Assembly: GCA_963768765.1 (NCBI GenBank)
Contig: CAVYJK010000025.1
Location: 1-64,000 of the forward strand
Direction of reading: 5' to 3'
DNA: 64,000 nucleotides
DNA from: DASWLF01 sp963768765
Lineage (GTDB): Bacteria; Desulfobacterota; Desulfobaccia; Desulfobaccales; 0-14-0-80-60-11
The notes under the pieces were generated by a model. It did not search any database. It was given only the letters and a program-made list of their open reading frames with translations, and had not been told where the DNA came from. The position numbers and the translations under genes were made by a program. Each line of letters begins with the position of its first letter. Position 1 is the first letter of the stretch. Shown in pieces: positions 24,010 to 33,409 of the stretch.

Positions 24010-25662
24010 ATGAAATCTCAGGTTGGTTTAACTGGCGACGATTTATCCGAATCTCCAAGCCTCGCCTTGGAAAGGGCGGCGGAAATCAACGAACAAGTGA
24101 TGACGGCCATTCTGGACCAGGCCAAGGCGACCCAGACCTATTGGCTGGGGTTGTGTCGGAGTGTGCAGGATTTCATGGCTCCTTCCCTGACCGCCCTGAC
24201 CTCAGTCAGCGCGGTGGAGAAAGACAAGCTAAAACAGCGTCCTCCCCATGATACTGCCAGGGACTATCTTGCCCTCATGCAAGTTAACCTGCAGCTGGGG
24301 GAAAAGGGGTTGATCAATGGCCTGAGGGCTATGAATGATTTCCATGTGCAATTTATGGAGGGGGTCTTTAAAGCCTGGCTGAATACCGCCTTCGGCCTCG
24401 AAGGCGAAGACATTGCCACCTTTATGGCCCGGCAGGCCAAACTGATGGACCTGTTGGTCCATGTCTACCCCCAGGCCATTCGCGACATTGAACCGGAATA
24501 TGGCCTTCACTTTGATGACGGGGGCTATATAAAGGTGGCGGAGACCGAGCGCTATTATCTTTATCAAGTCCTGCCCCGGCACCAAGAGGTCAAAGTCCGG
24601 GACCAGGGGAAACCCCTCCTCATTATTCCCCCCTATGTCCTGGGGGCCAACATCATGGCCTTTTTGCCCGGGGAAGACAAGAGCTTCGTGCACTGTTTTG
24701 CCAACCAGGGCATTCCCACCTATATCCGCATCGTCAAGGATATCCATACCACTCCGGCCGTGCAGGTATTGACCGGGGAGGATGACTGCCTGGATACGCG
24801 ACTGTTCTGCGAGCAGGTGAAGGAACGACACGGCAAAGCGGTGACCTTATGCGGCTACTGCCAGGGGGGGTTCACCGCGGTGATCAATCTCCTGTCCGGG
24901 GAGCTGGACGGTTTGGTGGATGCCCTGATTACCTGCGTGGCCCCCATGGACGGCACCCGCAGCAAGGCCATCGGGTCCTTCCTGGGTCAGTTACCCGAAA
25001 GATTTCTGGACGAGGGGGTCGCCTTCACGACTCTGGACAACGGCAACCAGGTGGTGAACGGCAGGCTGTTGAGCTGGGTCTTCAAACTCAAGAACATTGA
25101 GAATGAGAACCCCATCACCACCTTTTTCCGGGACCTGAAGCTGCTGGAAAAGGGACGGGGCATCGGCAAGACCGCAGCGGCCATCAACTATTGGATGCTG
25201 AATGACGTTACCGACCTGCCGGTGGCCATCACTAAGCTGAGCTTTGCTTCCTATACCACGCCGGTGACTGAAGACGGGACCCTGCCGGTGCAACTTTTCG
25301 GCCGCCCGCTCAATTTCAAACGCATCAAGGAAAAGGGTATCCACTGGCAGATCTGTGCGGCCGAAAAGGACGACCTGGTGGAGAAAGAGGCGGCTTTGGC
25401 TCCGCTACAATGGGTGGAGGCCGAGGTCGCCATGTTCCCCAAAGGCCACGTGGCCATGGCCACTTCCTGGTCCCTGCCCACCTCCGAATGTTCCCTGCGC
25501 TCCTGTTTTGGGGACAACTGTCGCGGCCCGGTGCGCTACCAGTTGGATCTGGAGGAGGCCATGGAAAGCGCTGGACCTCCGGAGCCGGCCGTGGATAGCG
25601 CCGTGACCCCGAAGCCGGCTAAGAAACCGTCTAAACCTAAGAAACCCGCCAAAAAGAAATAA
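24010..25662 (+). CDS. phaC: Poly(3-hydroxyalkanoate) synthase with a Lys/Pro/Ala-rich tail
   Basis: Polymerises 3-hydroxyacyl-CoA on the granule surface. 550 residues, class I-like length. The lipase-like box is GYCQGG with the nucleophile at Cys284; the other triad members are Asp454 or Asp455 in CAAEKDDLV and His480 in FPKGHVAMA. An N-terminal helical domain precedes the alpha/beta-hydrolase core. The last 16 residues or so are KPAKKPSKPKKPAKKK-like, a PAKK-type basic tail not typical of PhaC and reminiscent of the DNA-binding tail of PhaM. Followed at 34 bases by a PhaE-like gene, so it may need a partner subunit. Confidence 0.9.
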   Translation: MKSQVGLTGDDLSESPSLALERAAEINEQVMTAILDQAKATQTYWLGLCRSVQDFMAPSLTALTSVSAVEKDKLKQRPPHDTARDYLALMQVNLQLGEKGLINGLRAMNDFHVQFMEGVFKAWLNTAFGLEGEDIATFMARQAKLMDLLVHVYPQAIRDIEPEYGLHFDDGGYIKVAETERYYLYQVLPRHQEVKVRDQGKPLLIIPPYVLGANIMAFLPGEDKSFVHCFANQGIPTYIRIVKDIHTTPAVQVLTGEDDCLDTRLFCEQVKERHGKAVTLCGYCQGGFTAVINLLSGELDGLVDALITCVAPMDGTRSKAIGSFLGQLPERFLDEGVAFTTLDNGNQVVNGRLLSWVFKLKNIENENPITTFFRDLKLLEKGRGIGKTAAAINYWMLNDVTDLPVAITKLSFASYTTPVTEDGTLPVQLFGRPLNFKRIKEKGIHWQICAAEKDDLVEKEAALAPLQWVEAEVAMFPKGHVAMATSWSLPTSECSLRSCFGDNCRGPVRYQLDLEEAMESAGPPEPAVDSAVTPKPAKKPSKPKKPAKKK

Positions 25663-25696
25663 GCCGGGTTAAGCAGGTTCTCCGGAGGGCAACCGC

Positions 25697-26182
25697 ATGG
25701 ATAGGCATTTTTTGGAATTCTGGGGCCATTCCCTCCTCAATGCCGCCAAGGGCCAAAAACAATTGGAAGACCTGGCTAAATGGCTCCCCCGGGGATTCTT
25801 CAATTTCCAGGACTTCACCACCCTGTTCCAAAAGGCTTACGGCCTGGATCAAGTGGAACAAGACAGCCCCGATTACCTGAAGATCTGGAAACAATCGGAA
25901 AAGAAATTTCTAGAGTCTTTCCATGAGTATCTAAATCTTTTGGGGGCGGTGCCCCGGGAAGAATATCTGGCCCTGGCCGAACGGTATGAAAAACTTAAAG
26001 AGAAGGTGGCCCAACAGGAGGAAACCATCCAGCAGCTGAAGATACTTCTGGAGGAGAAGGGGATGGGTTACGCCACGGCCACTCTGGAGTTCCAGGAACT
26101 GATCAAAAAGCAGGGTGATCAATTTCAGGAATTGCTGAAGGGCTTCGGTGAGGTATTGAAACCAGACCGTGAGGGAAACTGA
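25697..26182 (+). CDS. PhaE-like PHA synthase partner or phasin-like protein
   Basis: 161 residues, mostly helical. The start (FLEFWGHSLLNAAKGQKQLEDLAKW, read in parts) and the central FLESFHEYLNLLGAVPREEYLALAERYEKLKEKV resemble PhaE subunits and related phasin-type proteins. A coiled coil covers about 92-125. Class III PhaE subunits are about twice as long, so the assignment is by context and motif, not length. It sits between phaC and the reductase in the same direction. Confidence 0.65.
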   Translation: MDRHFLEFWGHSLLNAAKGQKQLEDLAKWLPRGFFNFQDFTTLFQKAYGLDQVEQDSPDYLKIWKQSEKKFLESFHEYLNLLGAVPREEYLALAERYEKLKEKVAQQEETIQQLKILLEEKGMGYATATLEFQELIKKQGDQFQELLKGFGEVLKPDREGN

Positions 26183-26256
26183 CCTCGTTCGTCATCTCTC
26201 TGTTCCATCTCTCGCAGAAGACGGAGATCAACCTAACTTTTCCTAAAGGGGGAAAC

Positions 26257-27051
26257 ATGCTGGAAATTAAAGATGCGGTAGCGGTTATTACCGGGGGGGC
26301 CGGGGGTATCGGCGAACAGCTGGCCAAATATTGGGTCAGGCAGGGCGGTAAAGTGGTTTTAGGAGATGTCAGCGCCGAAGGTTTAAGCCGGGTGGCAGCC
26401 GAAATCAAAGCCATGGGAGGCCATGTCGCCACCTCCGGGTGTGATGTCACCCAGGAAGCGGATTGTGCCAGACTGGCCGATACCGCCATGGAGAAATTCG
26501 GCCAGATCAATCTGGTGGCCCCTTGTGCCGGGATCATCAAGGATGGCCTGATGGTGGCCCCGGATCGAGAAACCGGCAAGGTCACCAAAAAGATGGCCCT
26601 GGACCAGTTCCAATCGGTCATCAATATCAACCTGACAGGGGTATTTTTAACGGTGCGCGAGTGCGCCGAACGTATGATTAATCATAATTGCCGGGGGTTG
26701 ATCTGTCTCTTCTCTTCCACCGGCTCCCTGGGAACCGCAGGCCAGATCAACTATTCTTCCACCAAAGCCGCCATGTCGGTGATGCCCAAGGTCATCACCG
26801 CGGAATTTTTCCGGCGCGGTCTGGCTGACAGGATCCGCTGCGTCGCCATTGCCCCGGGATATGTGGCCACTCCCATGGTCAAGGGCATGAATCAAAAGGT
26901 CCTGGAAAAGATTCTGGCGGAAGTGCCCATCGGCCGCTTGGTGGAACCCGCCGAAGTGGCTTCCCTCATAGGGGAACTCTACCGCAATGAGGCCATCGGC
27001 GGAGAAACCTTTTTCATCCACGGCGGCCTGCGTCTGGGGTCCAGAGGCTAG
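26257..27051 (+). CDS. phaB: Short-chain dehydrogenase/reductase, likely acetoacetyl-CoA reductase
   Basis: 264 residues of a classical SDR: TGGAGGIGE cofactor loop (about 12-20), CAGI in place of NAG, Ser153/154 and Tyr166-x3-Lys170 (NYSSTKAA) as the active site. Asp37 at the end of the second strand (VVLGDVS) is the usual mark of NAD(H) rather than NADP(H) preference, unlike the well-studied NADPH-linked PhaB. Position after phaC and the PhaE-like gene supports reduction of acetoacetyl-CoA to 3-hydroxybutyryl-CoA. The AAAGGGGG start signal is good. Confidence 0.82.
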   Translation: MLEIKDAVAVITGGAGGIGEQLAKYWVRQGGKVVLGDVSAEGLSRVAAEIKAMGGHVATSGCDVTQEADCARLADTAMEKFGQINLVAPCAGIIKDGLMVAPDRETGKVTKKMALDQFQSVININLTGVFLTVRECAERMINHNCRGLICLFSSTGSLGTAGQINYSSTKAAMSVMPKVITAEFFRRGLADRIRCVAIAPGYVATPMVKGMNQKVLEKILAEVPIGRLVEPAEVASLIGELYRNEAIGGETFFIHGGLRLGSRG

Positions 27052-27170
27052 GAAGTATGCCGGCGGCACCGTGCCTAAAAATTAGCACCATTGACAGAGT
27101 GGATTGCGGGTTAGCCATTGAACTGAGGCACCCCTCCTGAAATAACCTCAAACTACAAGGAGAAATCAAG

Positions 27171-27455
27171 ATGGCAACGTATGTAATGTTTGGGAAATAT
27201 ACCCCAGAGGCCGTAAAGGGGATAAGTGCAGAACGCACCAAAAAAGCTGTCAATATTTTAAAAAAGTTCGGTGGTGAGGTAAAGTCGACTTATGCCCTAC
27301 TTGGGGAAAAAGATTTGCTCTTGATCGTGACTTTCCCGGGCCTGGAAGCAGCCATGAAAGCTTCCGTGGCCTTAAGTAAATTAACTGGAGTCTCATTCAC
27401 CACTTCACCTGCAGTAACAGTCGAAGAGTTTGATAAAATGATGGGCGAGATTTAA
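27171..27455 (+). CDS. GYD domain protein
   Basis: 94 residues of the small ferredoxin-like GYD family: MATYVMFGKYTPEAVKGISAERT at the start, ALLGEKDLLLIVTFPGLEAAMKASVAL in the middle and VTVEEFDKMM at the end. The family has no firm function. AAGGAGAAATCAAG precedes the start. It is the last gene of the plus-strand PHA group and is followed by a clear terminator, so it may be on the same transcript. Confidence 0.82.
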   Translation: MATYVMFGKYTPEAVKGISAERTKKAVNILKKFGGEVKSTYALLGEKDLLLIVTFPGLEAAMKASVALSKLTGVSFTTSPAVTVEEFDKMMGEI

Positions 27456-27552
27456 TAGAACAATCTGGGCCATTGCAGTTTGGAGATGGTAAGGATTATT
27501 GAGCTAATCGGCTAAGTCTCCGACAGAAAGACCCAGCTCAGGTCCAAGGGAA

Positions 27553-27583
27553 GGCAGAGTCTGCAATGGGCTCTGCCTTTTTT
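27553..27583 (+). terminator. Rho-independent terminator after the PHA operon
   Basis: GGCAGAG and CTCTGCC around an 11-base loop, followed by six T residues (27578-27583). Confidence 0.88.
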
Positions 27584-27707
27584 CTTACGTCATATGCTAC
27601 TGAGACCCCGGCCTTATTCCCCCCAGTCAGGTCAGAGGCTGCCAGGAAGCCAGCACCCACCGCGGCCAGCAGGAGGAAAAGCATTCAGAACCGGGAAATC
27701 CTGTGAA

Positions 27708-30128
27708 TCATAGCGGTCTGGCCCTCCAGATGTGCTGACAGTATTCCCGAATGGCGCGGTCTGAAGAAAACCGGCCCAGGCGGGCGACGTTGAGGATGGA
27801 CATCCTGGTCCAACGCTCCTGGTCCCGGAAGGCCCGGTCCACCTCCACCTGGCAGTCCACGTAGGACTGGTAGTCGGCCAGGACTAGATATTCATCATGG
27901 TAAAGGAGCGAGGCCACCAGGGGCTGAAAAAGCTGGGTATCACCAGGGGAAAAGTATCCTGAACTGATGAGATCGATTACTTCCCGCAGCTCATTATTGC
28001 TTTCGTAATACGAAAGCGAGCGGTAACCCCTGGCTTTGAGGGCGGACACTTCTGGCGCCGTCAGGCCAAAAAGGAAAAAATTTTCCGGTCCCACGGCCTC
28101 CCGCATCTCCACGTTGGCCCCGTCCAGGGTGCCGATGGTGAGGGCGCCGTTTAAGCCGAATTTCATGTTGCCTGTACCCGAAGCCTCTTTCCCGGCGGTG
28201 GAGATTTGCTCGGAGAGATCGGCGGCGGGGTAAATCCGCTGGCCGTTCTTGACGTTGAAGTCCGGGAAAAACACTATCTTGAGGCGGCCCCGCACGTCGG
28301 GGTCGTTATTGACCACGTCCGCCACCGCATTGATAAGCTTGATGATGAGCTTGGCCATGAAGTAGCCGGGCGCGGCCTTGCCGCCGAAGATACAGGCGCG
28401 CGGGGCGATTTCCAGGTCAGGGTTTTTTCTCAGGCGATTATAAAGGGTAATAAGGTGCAGGACATTTAGGTGCTGGCGCTTGTATTCGTGGAGGCGCTTC
28501 ACCTGGATGTCGAACAGGGAGTCGGGGTCAAGGGTCACGCCGGTGCGCTCCCGGATGACGGCTGCCAGGTCCCGTTTGTTGGCCAGTTTGACTTCTCTCC
28601 AGACCCGGCGAAATTCGAGGTCGTCGGCCAGAGGCGAAAGTAAGGGCAGATCCTCTTCCAGATGACTCACCCAGCGGTCCCCGAGGCGACTCGAGATCAG
28701 GTCCGCCAGCCTCGGATTGCTGAGCACCAGCCAGCGCCGCGGGGTGACCCCATTGGTGATGTTCCAAAACTTTTCGGGGAAAAGGGTGTGGAAGTCTTTA
28801 AGGATGGTGGCTTTAAGCAGTTCGGTATGTAAGGCGGCCACGCCGTTGATGGCGTGGCTGCCCAGGCTGGCCAGATTCGCCATGCGCACGTATTTGGGAC
28901 CGCTTTCCTCGATGATCGAGACGCGTTCCACCAAACCCTCGTCATCAGGATACCTCAACCGCACCTCATCCAAAAATCGGCGGTTGATCTCGTAGATGAT
29001 TTCCAGGTGCCGGGGCAGGAGCTCGGCAAAGAGCGGCAGCGGCCACTTCTCCAGGGCCTCCGGCAGCAGGGTGTGATTGGTGTAAGCGAAGGTCTTCCGG
29101 GTGATCTCCCAGGCCCGGTCCCAGTCCAGGCAATGCTCGTCCACCAGGAGCCGCATCAGCTCCGCCACGGCGATGGCCGGATGGGTGTCATTGAGCTGCA
29201 CCGCGTAGGTTTCGTGGAAGGTGTCCAGGTGGTTGCCCCGCAAAAGGTGAATGCGCAGCATGTCCTGCAGGGAGCAGGAGACGAAAAAGTGCTGCTGGGC
29301 CAGCCTCAGTCTCTTGCCCACCTCCGGCTCGTCATTGGGGTAGAGCACCTTGGTGACCGTCTCCGAGATCACCTTCTCCTGGACGGCGCCGTAGTAGTCG
29401 CCCACGTTGAAGTCTCGGAAGTCGAAGGACTCCACGGCCTCCGACTTCCACAGGCGCAGGAGGTTGGTGACCCTGGTCCGGTAGCCGGGCACCGGATAGT
29501 CGTAGGCCACCCCCCTGACCACCCCCCCGGGGACCCAGCGCACCCGCAGGTCGCCCGCGGCATCGCTATAGGTTTCGGTGTGCCCTTTCCAGCCCACCTG
29601 ATAAGCGATCTCGGGCCGGCAGATCTCCCAGGGGTTGCCCAGGGCCAGCCATTTGTCCGTCACCTCCACCTGCCAGCCGTCCCGGATTTCCTGATCGAAG
29701 ATGCCGAACTCGTAGCGGAGGCCGTAGCCGATGGCGGGAATTTCCAGGGTGGCCAGCGAGTCCAGAAAGCAGGCGGCCAGCCTCCCCAGGCCGCCGTTTC
29801 CCAGCCCCGGCTCCTGCTCCTGTTCGAGGAGCTCCTCCAGATTCAGCCCGTGCCGGGCCACGGCTTCCTGGACCGGCTCCCAGATGCCCAAACTGATGAG
29901 GCTGTTGCCCAACTGCGGCCCCAGCAGGAATTCGGCCGACAGGTAGCTGACGATCCTGGCCTCTCGCCGCAGAGCCCCGAGGGTCTCGAGCCAGCCGTGC
30001 AGCAGCCGGTCCCGCACCGTATAGGCCAGGGCCATGTACCAGTCGTTGCGGGTGGCAAACTCGCGGGAGCGTCCCTGGACATAGTAGAGATTGTCGAGGA
30101 TGGCCTGGGCCAGGGTCTCGGAGCTCAA
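27708..30128 (-). CDS. glgP: Glycogen (alpha-glucan) phosphorylase
   Basis: Releases glucose 1-phosphate from glycogen or maltodextrin. 806 residues from the TTG at 30128. PLP-binding and active-site segments are intact: EASGTGNMKFGLNGALTIGT with the Schiff-base lysine, QLNDTHPAIAVAELMR, NGVTPRRWL and DIQVKRLHEYKRQ. The true N-terminus is probably longer: reading upstream in frame gives EDIRTG joined to LSSETLAQ, as in homologues, but no ATG. An ATG at 30207 (MKKEKSGGKKEA) is one base out of frame, suggesting a frame break near 30140-30190. Lies convergent to the PHA locus. Confidence 0.93.
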   Translation of the reverse strand: MSSETLAQAILDNLYYVQGRSREFATRNDWYMALAYTVRDRLLHGWLETLGALRREARIVSYLSAEFLLGPQLGNSLISLGIWEPVQEAVARHGLNLEELLEQEQEPGLGNGGLGRLAACFLDSLATLEIPAIGYGLRYEFGIFDQEIRDGWQVEVTDKWLALGNPWEICRPEIAYQVGWKGHTETYSDAAGDLRVRWVPGGVVRGVAYDYPVPGYRTRVTNLLRLWKSEAVESFDFRDFNVGDYYGAVQEKVISETVTKVLYPNDEPEVGKRLRLAQQHFFVSCSLQDMLRIHLLRGNHLDTFHETYAVQLNDTHPAIAVAELMRLLVDEHCLDWDRAWEITRKTFAYTNHTLLPEALEKWPLPLFAELLPRHLEIIYEINRRFLDEVRLRYPDDEGLVERVSIIEESGPKYVRMANLASLGSHAINGVAALHTELLKATILKDFHTLFPEKFWNITNGVTPRRWLVLSNPRLADLISSRLGDRWVSHLEEDLPLLSPLADDLEFRRVWREVKLANKRDLAAVIRERTGVTLDPDSLFDIQVKRLHEYKRQHLNVLHLITLYNRLRKNPDLEIAPRACIFGGKAAPGYFMAKLIIKLINAVADVVNNDPDVRGRLKIVFFPDFNVKNGQRIYPAADLSEQISTAGKEASGTGNMKFGLNGALTIGTLDGANVEMREAVGPENFFLFGLTAPEVSALKARGYRSLSYYESNNELREVIDLISSGYFSPGDTQLFQPLVASLLYHDEYLVLADYQSYVDCQVEVDRAFRDQERWTRMSILNVARLGRFSSDRAIREYCQHIWRARPL

Positions 30129-30323
30129 CCCCGTGCGAATGTCCTCGCGCCTCGTGGGAGTTCGGTCGCATCGCCTCTTTCTTCCCTCCGCTCTTCTCCT
30201 TCTTCATGGGGGCCTCACGCGTTGGGATGGATGATCCGGCGTTATATTTTATTTCACTTTACATGGAATCCTGACCTAGGTAAATTAAGACTTCTGCAAA
30301 AAAGCGTCAAAATAGCAATAGGT

Positions 30324-30474
30324 ATGTAGCGTAGGCGCCCTCGCCTGCGCAGAACACCCGAGGGCGGGGGTTCTACATTCTTCCACTCGTTCCCAAGTTG
30401 AACTTGGGAACGAAAATGGTTGCCAAGCTTAGCTTGGCGGGAAGGGCGTTCCCAAGCTCAGGTTGGGAACGAGA
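30324..30474. repeat. Composite palindromic repeat array, left of the RND operon
   Basis: Contains a 56-bp module starting ATGTAGCGTAGGCGCCCTCG (30324-30379) that recurs at 38100-38155 in the same orientation with two differences. Next come short palindromes: CGTTCCCAAGTT/AACTTGGGAACG (30388-30412), a CCAAGCTTAGCTTGG unit and another TTCCCAAG...TTGGGAA unit (30448-30474). The remaining sequence between glgP and the efflux genes (30208-30599) has no gene. Confidence 0.75.
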
Positions 30475-30599
30475 AATAAATTTTCTTCATGGATGGCTAA
30501 AATAGGCGCCAATTTGATTTCAGTCGTCCTATGGCAGTAAGGCCTTATTCTAATTGACTGAATCCCCGAGGAAAGTGGCAAGGCCGCCTGCGGAGCCGT

Positions 30600-32174
30600 A
30601 TGAGCTACAACAGATTCAGTGGATTCTTACTGGTCGTCCTCCTCCTGGCCTCCGGGTGCGTTAAGGTGGGGCCGGACTTCGTCAAACCCGAGGCCACCGT
30701 GATGCCGAACTGGCTGGAGGCGAGTAGTTATAAACAGGTGAGCACGAAGGCGGAGGAATATCGGGACTGGTGGCGGGCCTTCAACGACCCCGTCCTGGAT
30801 AAGCTCATCCAGACTGCCTACCAGCAAAACTTGCCTTTGCGTATTGCCGGGGTGCGCGTCCTGGGGGCCCGGGCCCAACTGGGCGTCGCAGTGGGCGAAC
30901 TGTACCCGCAAACCCAAAAAGGCATCGGCTCGGTGCAGAAAGAACGCCTCAGTGAAACGAGTCCTTTATCCGCTCCAGGTTCCCCAGGTAATTTCTCGGT
31001 ATCCCAGATTGGGCTGACCGCCAGTTGGGAAATTGACTTTTGGGGCAAGTTTCGCCGGGCCATCGAGTCCGCCGATGCCAGCCTGGTGGCCGCGGTCGCC
31101 GATTATGACAACGCCCTGGTCAGCCTCACCGGCGACGTGGCCAGGTTCTACATCTTGCTCCGGACCCTGGAAAACCGCTTAAACATTTCCCGCCAGAATG
31201 TGGAGGTCCAGAAGAAGAGCTTGCAGATTGCCACGGCGCGCTGGCAGGGGGGCGCCACCTCCTTGCGCGACGTGGAGCAGGCCAAGACGGTACTGGACAG
31301 CACCGAGGCCACCATCCCCACCCTGGAAAGCCAGTGGCGTCAGACGCAAAACGCCCTCTGCGTTCTCATGGGAATGCCGCCCAGTGACCTGGGGCATCTC
31401 CTGGGCTCCAAATCGGTGATCCCCGCGCCGCCGCCCCAGGTGGCCATCGGCATCCCGGCAGACCTGCTGCGGCGGCGGCCCGATATACGGAGCGCCGAGT
31501 GGCGGGCCGCGGCGCAATGCGCCCAAATCGGAGTAACCAAGGCCAATCTTTACCCGGCCTTTTCCTTGAGCGGCACCTTCGGGCTCCAGGCCAGCGACGT
31601 GCCCCCCTTTGCCCTGGCTAATATGTTTGACTGGAGGAGCCGCGCCGCCACCTTCGGGCCGTCCTTCCAGTGGAATATCTTTAACTACGGCCAGATCACC
31701 AACCAGGTGCGGTTTCAGGACGCCAAGTTCCAGGAATTGCTCATCACCTACCAGAACGCGGTGCTCCAGGCCCAGCAAGAGGTGGAGAACGCCCTGATCG
31801 CCTTCCTGAAAGCCCAGCAACGGGCCCAGAAGCTGGCCGGGGCCACCGCCGCCGCCCAGAAGACCGTGGAACTGGCGATGCTGCAATACCGGGAAGGCAT
31901 CACGGATTTCACCACCGTGCTGACTGCGGAGCAAAATCTCCTGACCCAGCAGGACAGCCTCGCCAACACCCTGGGAGACATCTCCGCCAACCTGGTGGGG
32001 GTGTACCGGGCCATGGGAGGCGGCTGGCAGCTCCGCGATGGACAGGATTTTGTCCCGGCAGACATTAGAGAGGTCATGGCACAGCGCACCAATTGGGGCA
32101 GGTTACTGACGCCGGCGGCTTTTCCCGCCCCGCCGGAACAACCCAAGTATGATATCCGGCCGCCGCAATGGTAA
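30600..32174 (+). CDS. RND-type efflux outer-membrane lipoprotein (NodT/OprM family)
   Basis: 524 residues. A lipoprotein signal ends in the lipobox LLASGC (Cys at about 20), followed by VGPDFVKPEATVMPNW, the usual start of the NodT family. Two repeats of the outer-membrane factor helical domain are visible (QIGLTASWEIDFWGKFRRAIESA; FGPSFQWNIFNYGQITNQVRF), with ADLLRRRPDIRSAEWRAAAQ between. It forms the exit duct for a tripartite pump whose fusion protein and inner-membrane pump lie at 33410-37946, after an intruding AT-rich segment. Confidence 0.92.
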   Translation: MSYNRFSGFLLVVLLLASGCVKVGPDFVKPEATVMPNWLEASSYKQVSTKAEEYRDWWRAFNDPVLDKLIQTAYQQNLPLRIAGVRVLGARAQLGVAVGELYPQTQKGIGSVQKERLSETSPLSAPGSPGNFSVSQIGLTASWEIDFWGKFRRAIESADASLVAAVADYDNALVSLTGDVARFYILLRTLENRLNISRQNVEVQKKSLQIATARWQGGATSLRDVEQAKTVLDSTEATIPTLESQWRQTQNALCVLMGMPPSDLGHLLGSKSVIPAPPPQVAIGIPADLLRRRPDIRSAEWRAAAQCAQIGVTKANLYPAFSLSGTFGLQASDVPPFALANMFDWRSRAATFGPSFQWNIFNYGQITNQVRFQDAKFQELLITYQNAVLQAQQEVENALIAFLKAQQRAQKLAGATAAAQKTVELAMLQYREGITDFTTVLTAEQNLLTQQDSLANTLGDISANLVGVYRAMGGGWQLRDGQDFVPADIREVMAQRTNWGRLLTPAAFPAPPEQPKYDIRPPQW

Positions 32175-32351
32175 GTTGGCAGCATTAAACCATTTAAACA
32201 TGGCATGATCTGGCAACATAGCGCAACTTTTCCAAAATTCCATATATTGGCAAGATATCCATTTCTATCCTTTTCTCTTTTATATAGTGGGTTGTATTTT
32301 CAAGTAATTATATGTCATCATTGTAATTATCTATTTTGGTAGGAAAATATT

Positions 32352-32613
32352 ATGAAGAAGGATAAGAGATTGACATATTTTGAAATGGAGAGAAAAATAT
32401 CATTACTGCAAGAACTATCGAATTGCAATGCAGATTTTCAAGAATATGTGCCTATATTGAAATCGATGGTTAATAAGGTTAAGTGTTTAGCGGCGTGCCC
32501 ATAACAAATGATTATTTGTATCGTGGTAGAATCAACCTTACTGGAAAATTATTTAATAATATTTCAGAAATAAGTTACCCCAAAAAAGATATGGTTAAAG
32601 ATAAGGGTCGATT
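32352..32613 (+). pseudogene. Degraded AT-rich gene fragment, possibly RES/FRG-like
   Basis: A 50-codon frame starting MKKDKRLTYFEMERKISLLQ ends at 32504. Shifting frame near 32490 continues into NDYLYRGRINLTGKLFNNIS then EISYPKKDMVKDKGRF and a stop. The YRGR and EISYP elements resemble the start of RES/FRG-type proteins, but the match is by memory and weak. Low GC, unlike the efflux genes on both sides. Read as the relic of an acquired gene that lost its 3' part. Confidence 0.4.
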
Positions 32614-32689
32614 TTAGGAACTGAGCTGTCAACTTCACAAATAAAGTATCGAATCTAAACCTGGAGCTAAGTTGACAACAGATTGTATT

Positions 32690-32730
32690 CCCCCTCACCC
32701 CGACCCTCTCCCCAATAGGGGAGAGGGGGT
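32690..32730. repeat. C/G-rich hairpin repeat, left copy bracketing the AT-rich remnant
   Basis: CCCCTCACCCCGACCCTCTCCCC followed by a matching GGGGAGAGGGGG arm. An inverted partial copy (GGGGAGAGGGTTGAGGTGAG) lies at 33231-33255, at the point where the DUF2971-like frame ends. Confidence 0.6.
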
Positions 32731-32738
32731 ATTTACAA

Positions 32739-32891
32739 ATGAATGCAGTAAATAAAGTAAATAGAATCAATAATGATGGCTCATTGGACTGGCTTTTTGA
32801 TTTTAATGAAATGAAAGATAGAGTTTCAAAAGGTCAAGACCTCTTTGGATATACTTGTGAAAATCTCAAGGGGATGGAAAAATATTTATAA
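32739..32891 (+). pseudogene. Small AT-rich frame, probable gene remnant
   Basis: 50 residues with no recognisable domain (contains SLDWLFDFNEMKDRVSKGQD). It begins directly after the hairpin repeat and is followed 19 bases later by the DUF2971-like fragment. It may be the 3' end of the damaged upstream gene. Confidence 0.35.
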
Positions 32892-32910
32892 TTAAAATAG
32901 GATTATTTTA

Positions 32911-33249
32911 ATGGAAGTAAACCACATACTAAAGTTCAGGCAAATTAATGAATATCTAATTGATTCGCTTGAGCATAGCTATATATATTTTTCATCCATT
33001 GAGGATTTAAACGACCCTTTTGATTGTGATGTTAATATTGAAAAATCCATAAGAAGAGCAATTTTACAATCCTCAGGGTCTGCAAGAGAAATGATGGAAA
33101 ATATTTATAATAATAACCAATTGATGAAATTATTCGATCAGGTTCAACAAGATATAAGCGGTTATGGTATTTTTTCAGGTTCTCATAGCCCAGCCTTAGA
33201 ATCTTCGCTGATGTGGTCTCATTATGCAGAGGGGAGAGGGTTGAGGTGA
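32911..33249 (+). pseudogene. Truncated DUF2971-like protein
   Basis: 112 residues. The start fits DUF2971 proteins: ILKFRQINEYLIDSLEHSYI with YFSSIEDLNDPFDCD, and later SSLMWSHYA, which normally continues into a GxCLGF-type segment. Instead the frame enters the G-rich repeat at 33231 and stops after EGRGLR. More than half of a typical family member is missing. Probably cut by recombination at the repeat. DUF2971 genes often occur in mobile or defence-related regions, which fits the low GC. Confidence 0.6.
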
Positions 33250-33409
33250 GGGGGGCAGTTAGACACTGCCGCCATTTTATGAAATGATTAGCACTTATAT
33301 GATGTTATGAATAAAAGAAGATCGACGGCGATAAGACTAAGGTTACTCTGAGGCGCCTCTTAGGCGACGGGGTCCATTTGCAAGGAACTGAACTTAAGGG
33401 ACTCGAAAC

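Noticed and set aside
28854..30329. 491-codon open frame antisense to glgP
   Set aside because: Shadow frame opposite conserved phosphorylase motifs.
32300..33250. Functional RES/DUF2971 defence module
   Set aside because: All frames are short, shifted or truncated at repeats, so it can only be a remnant.
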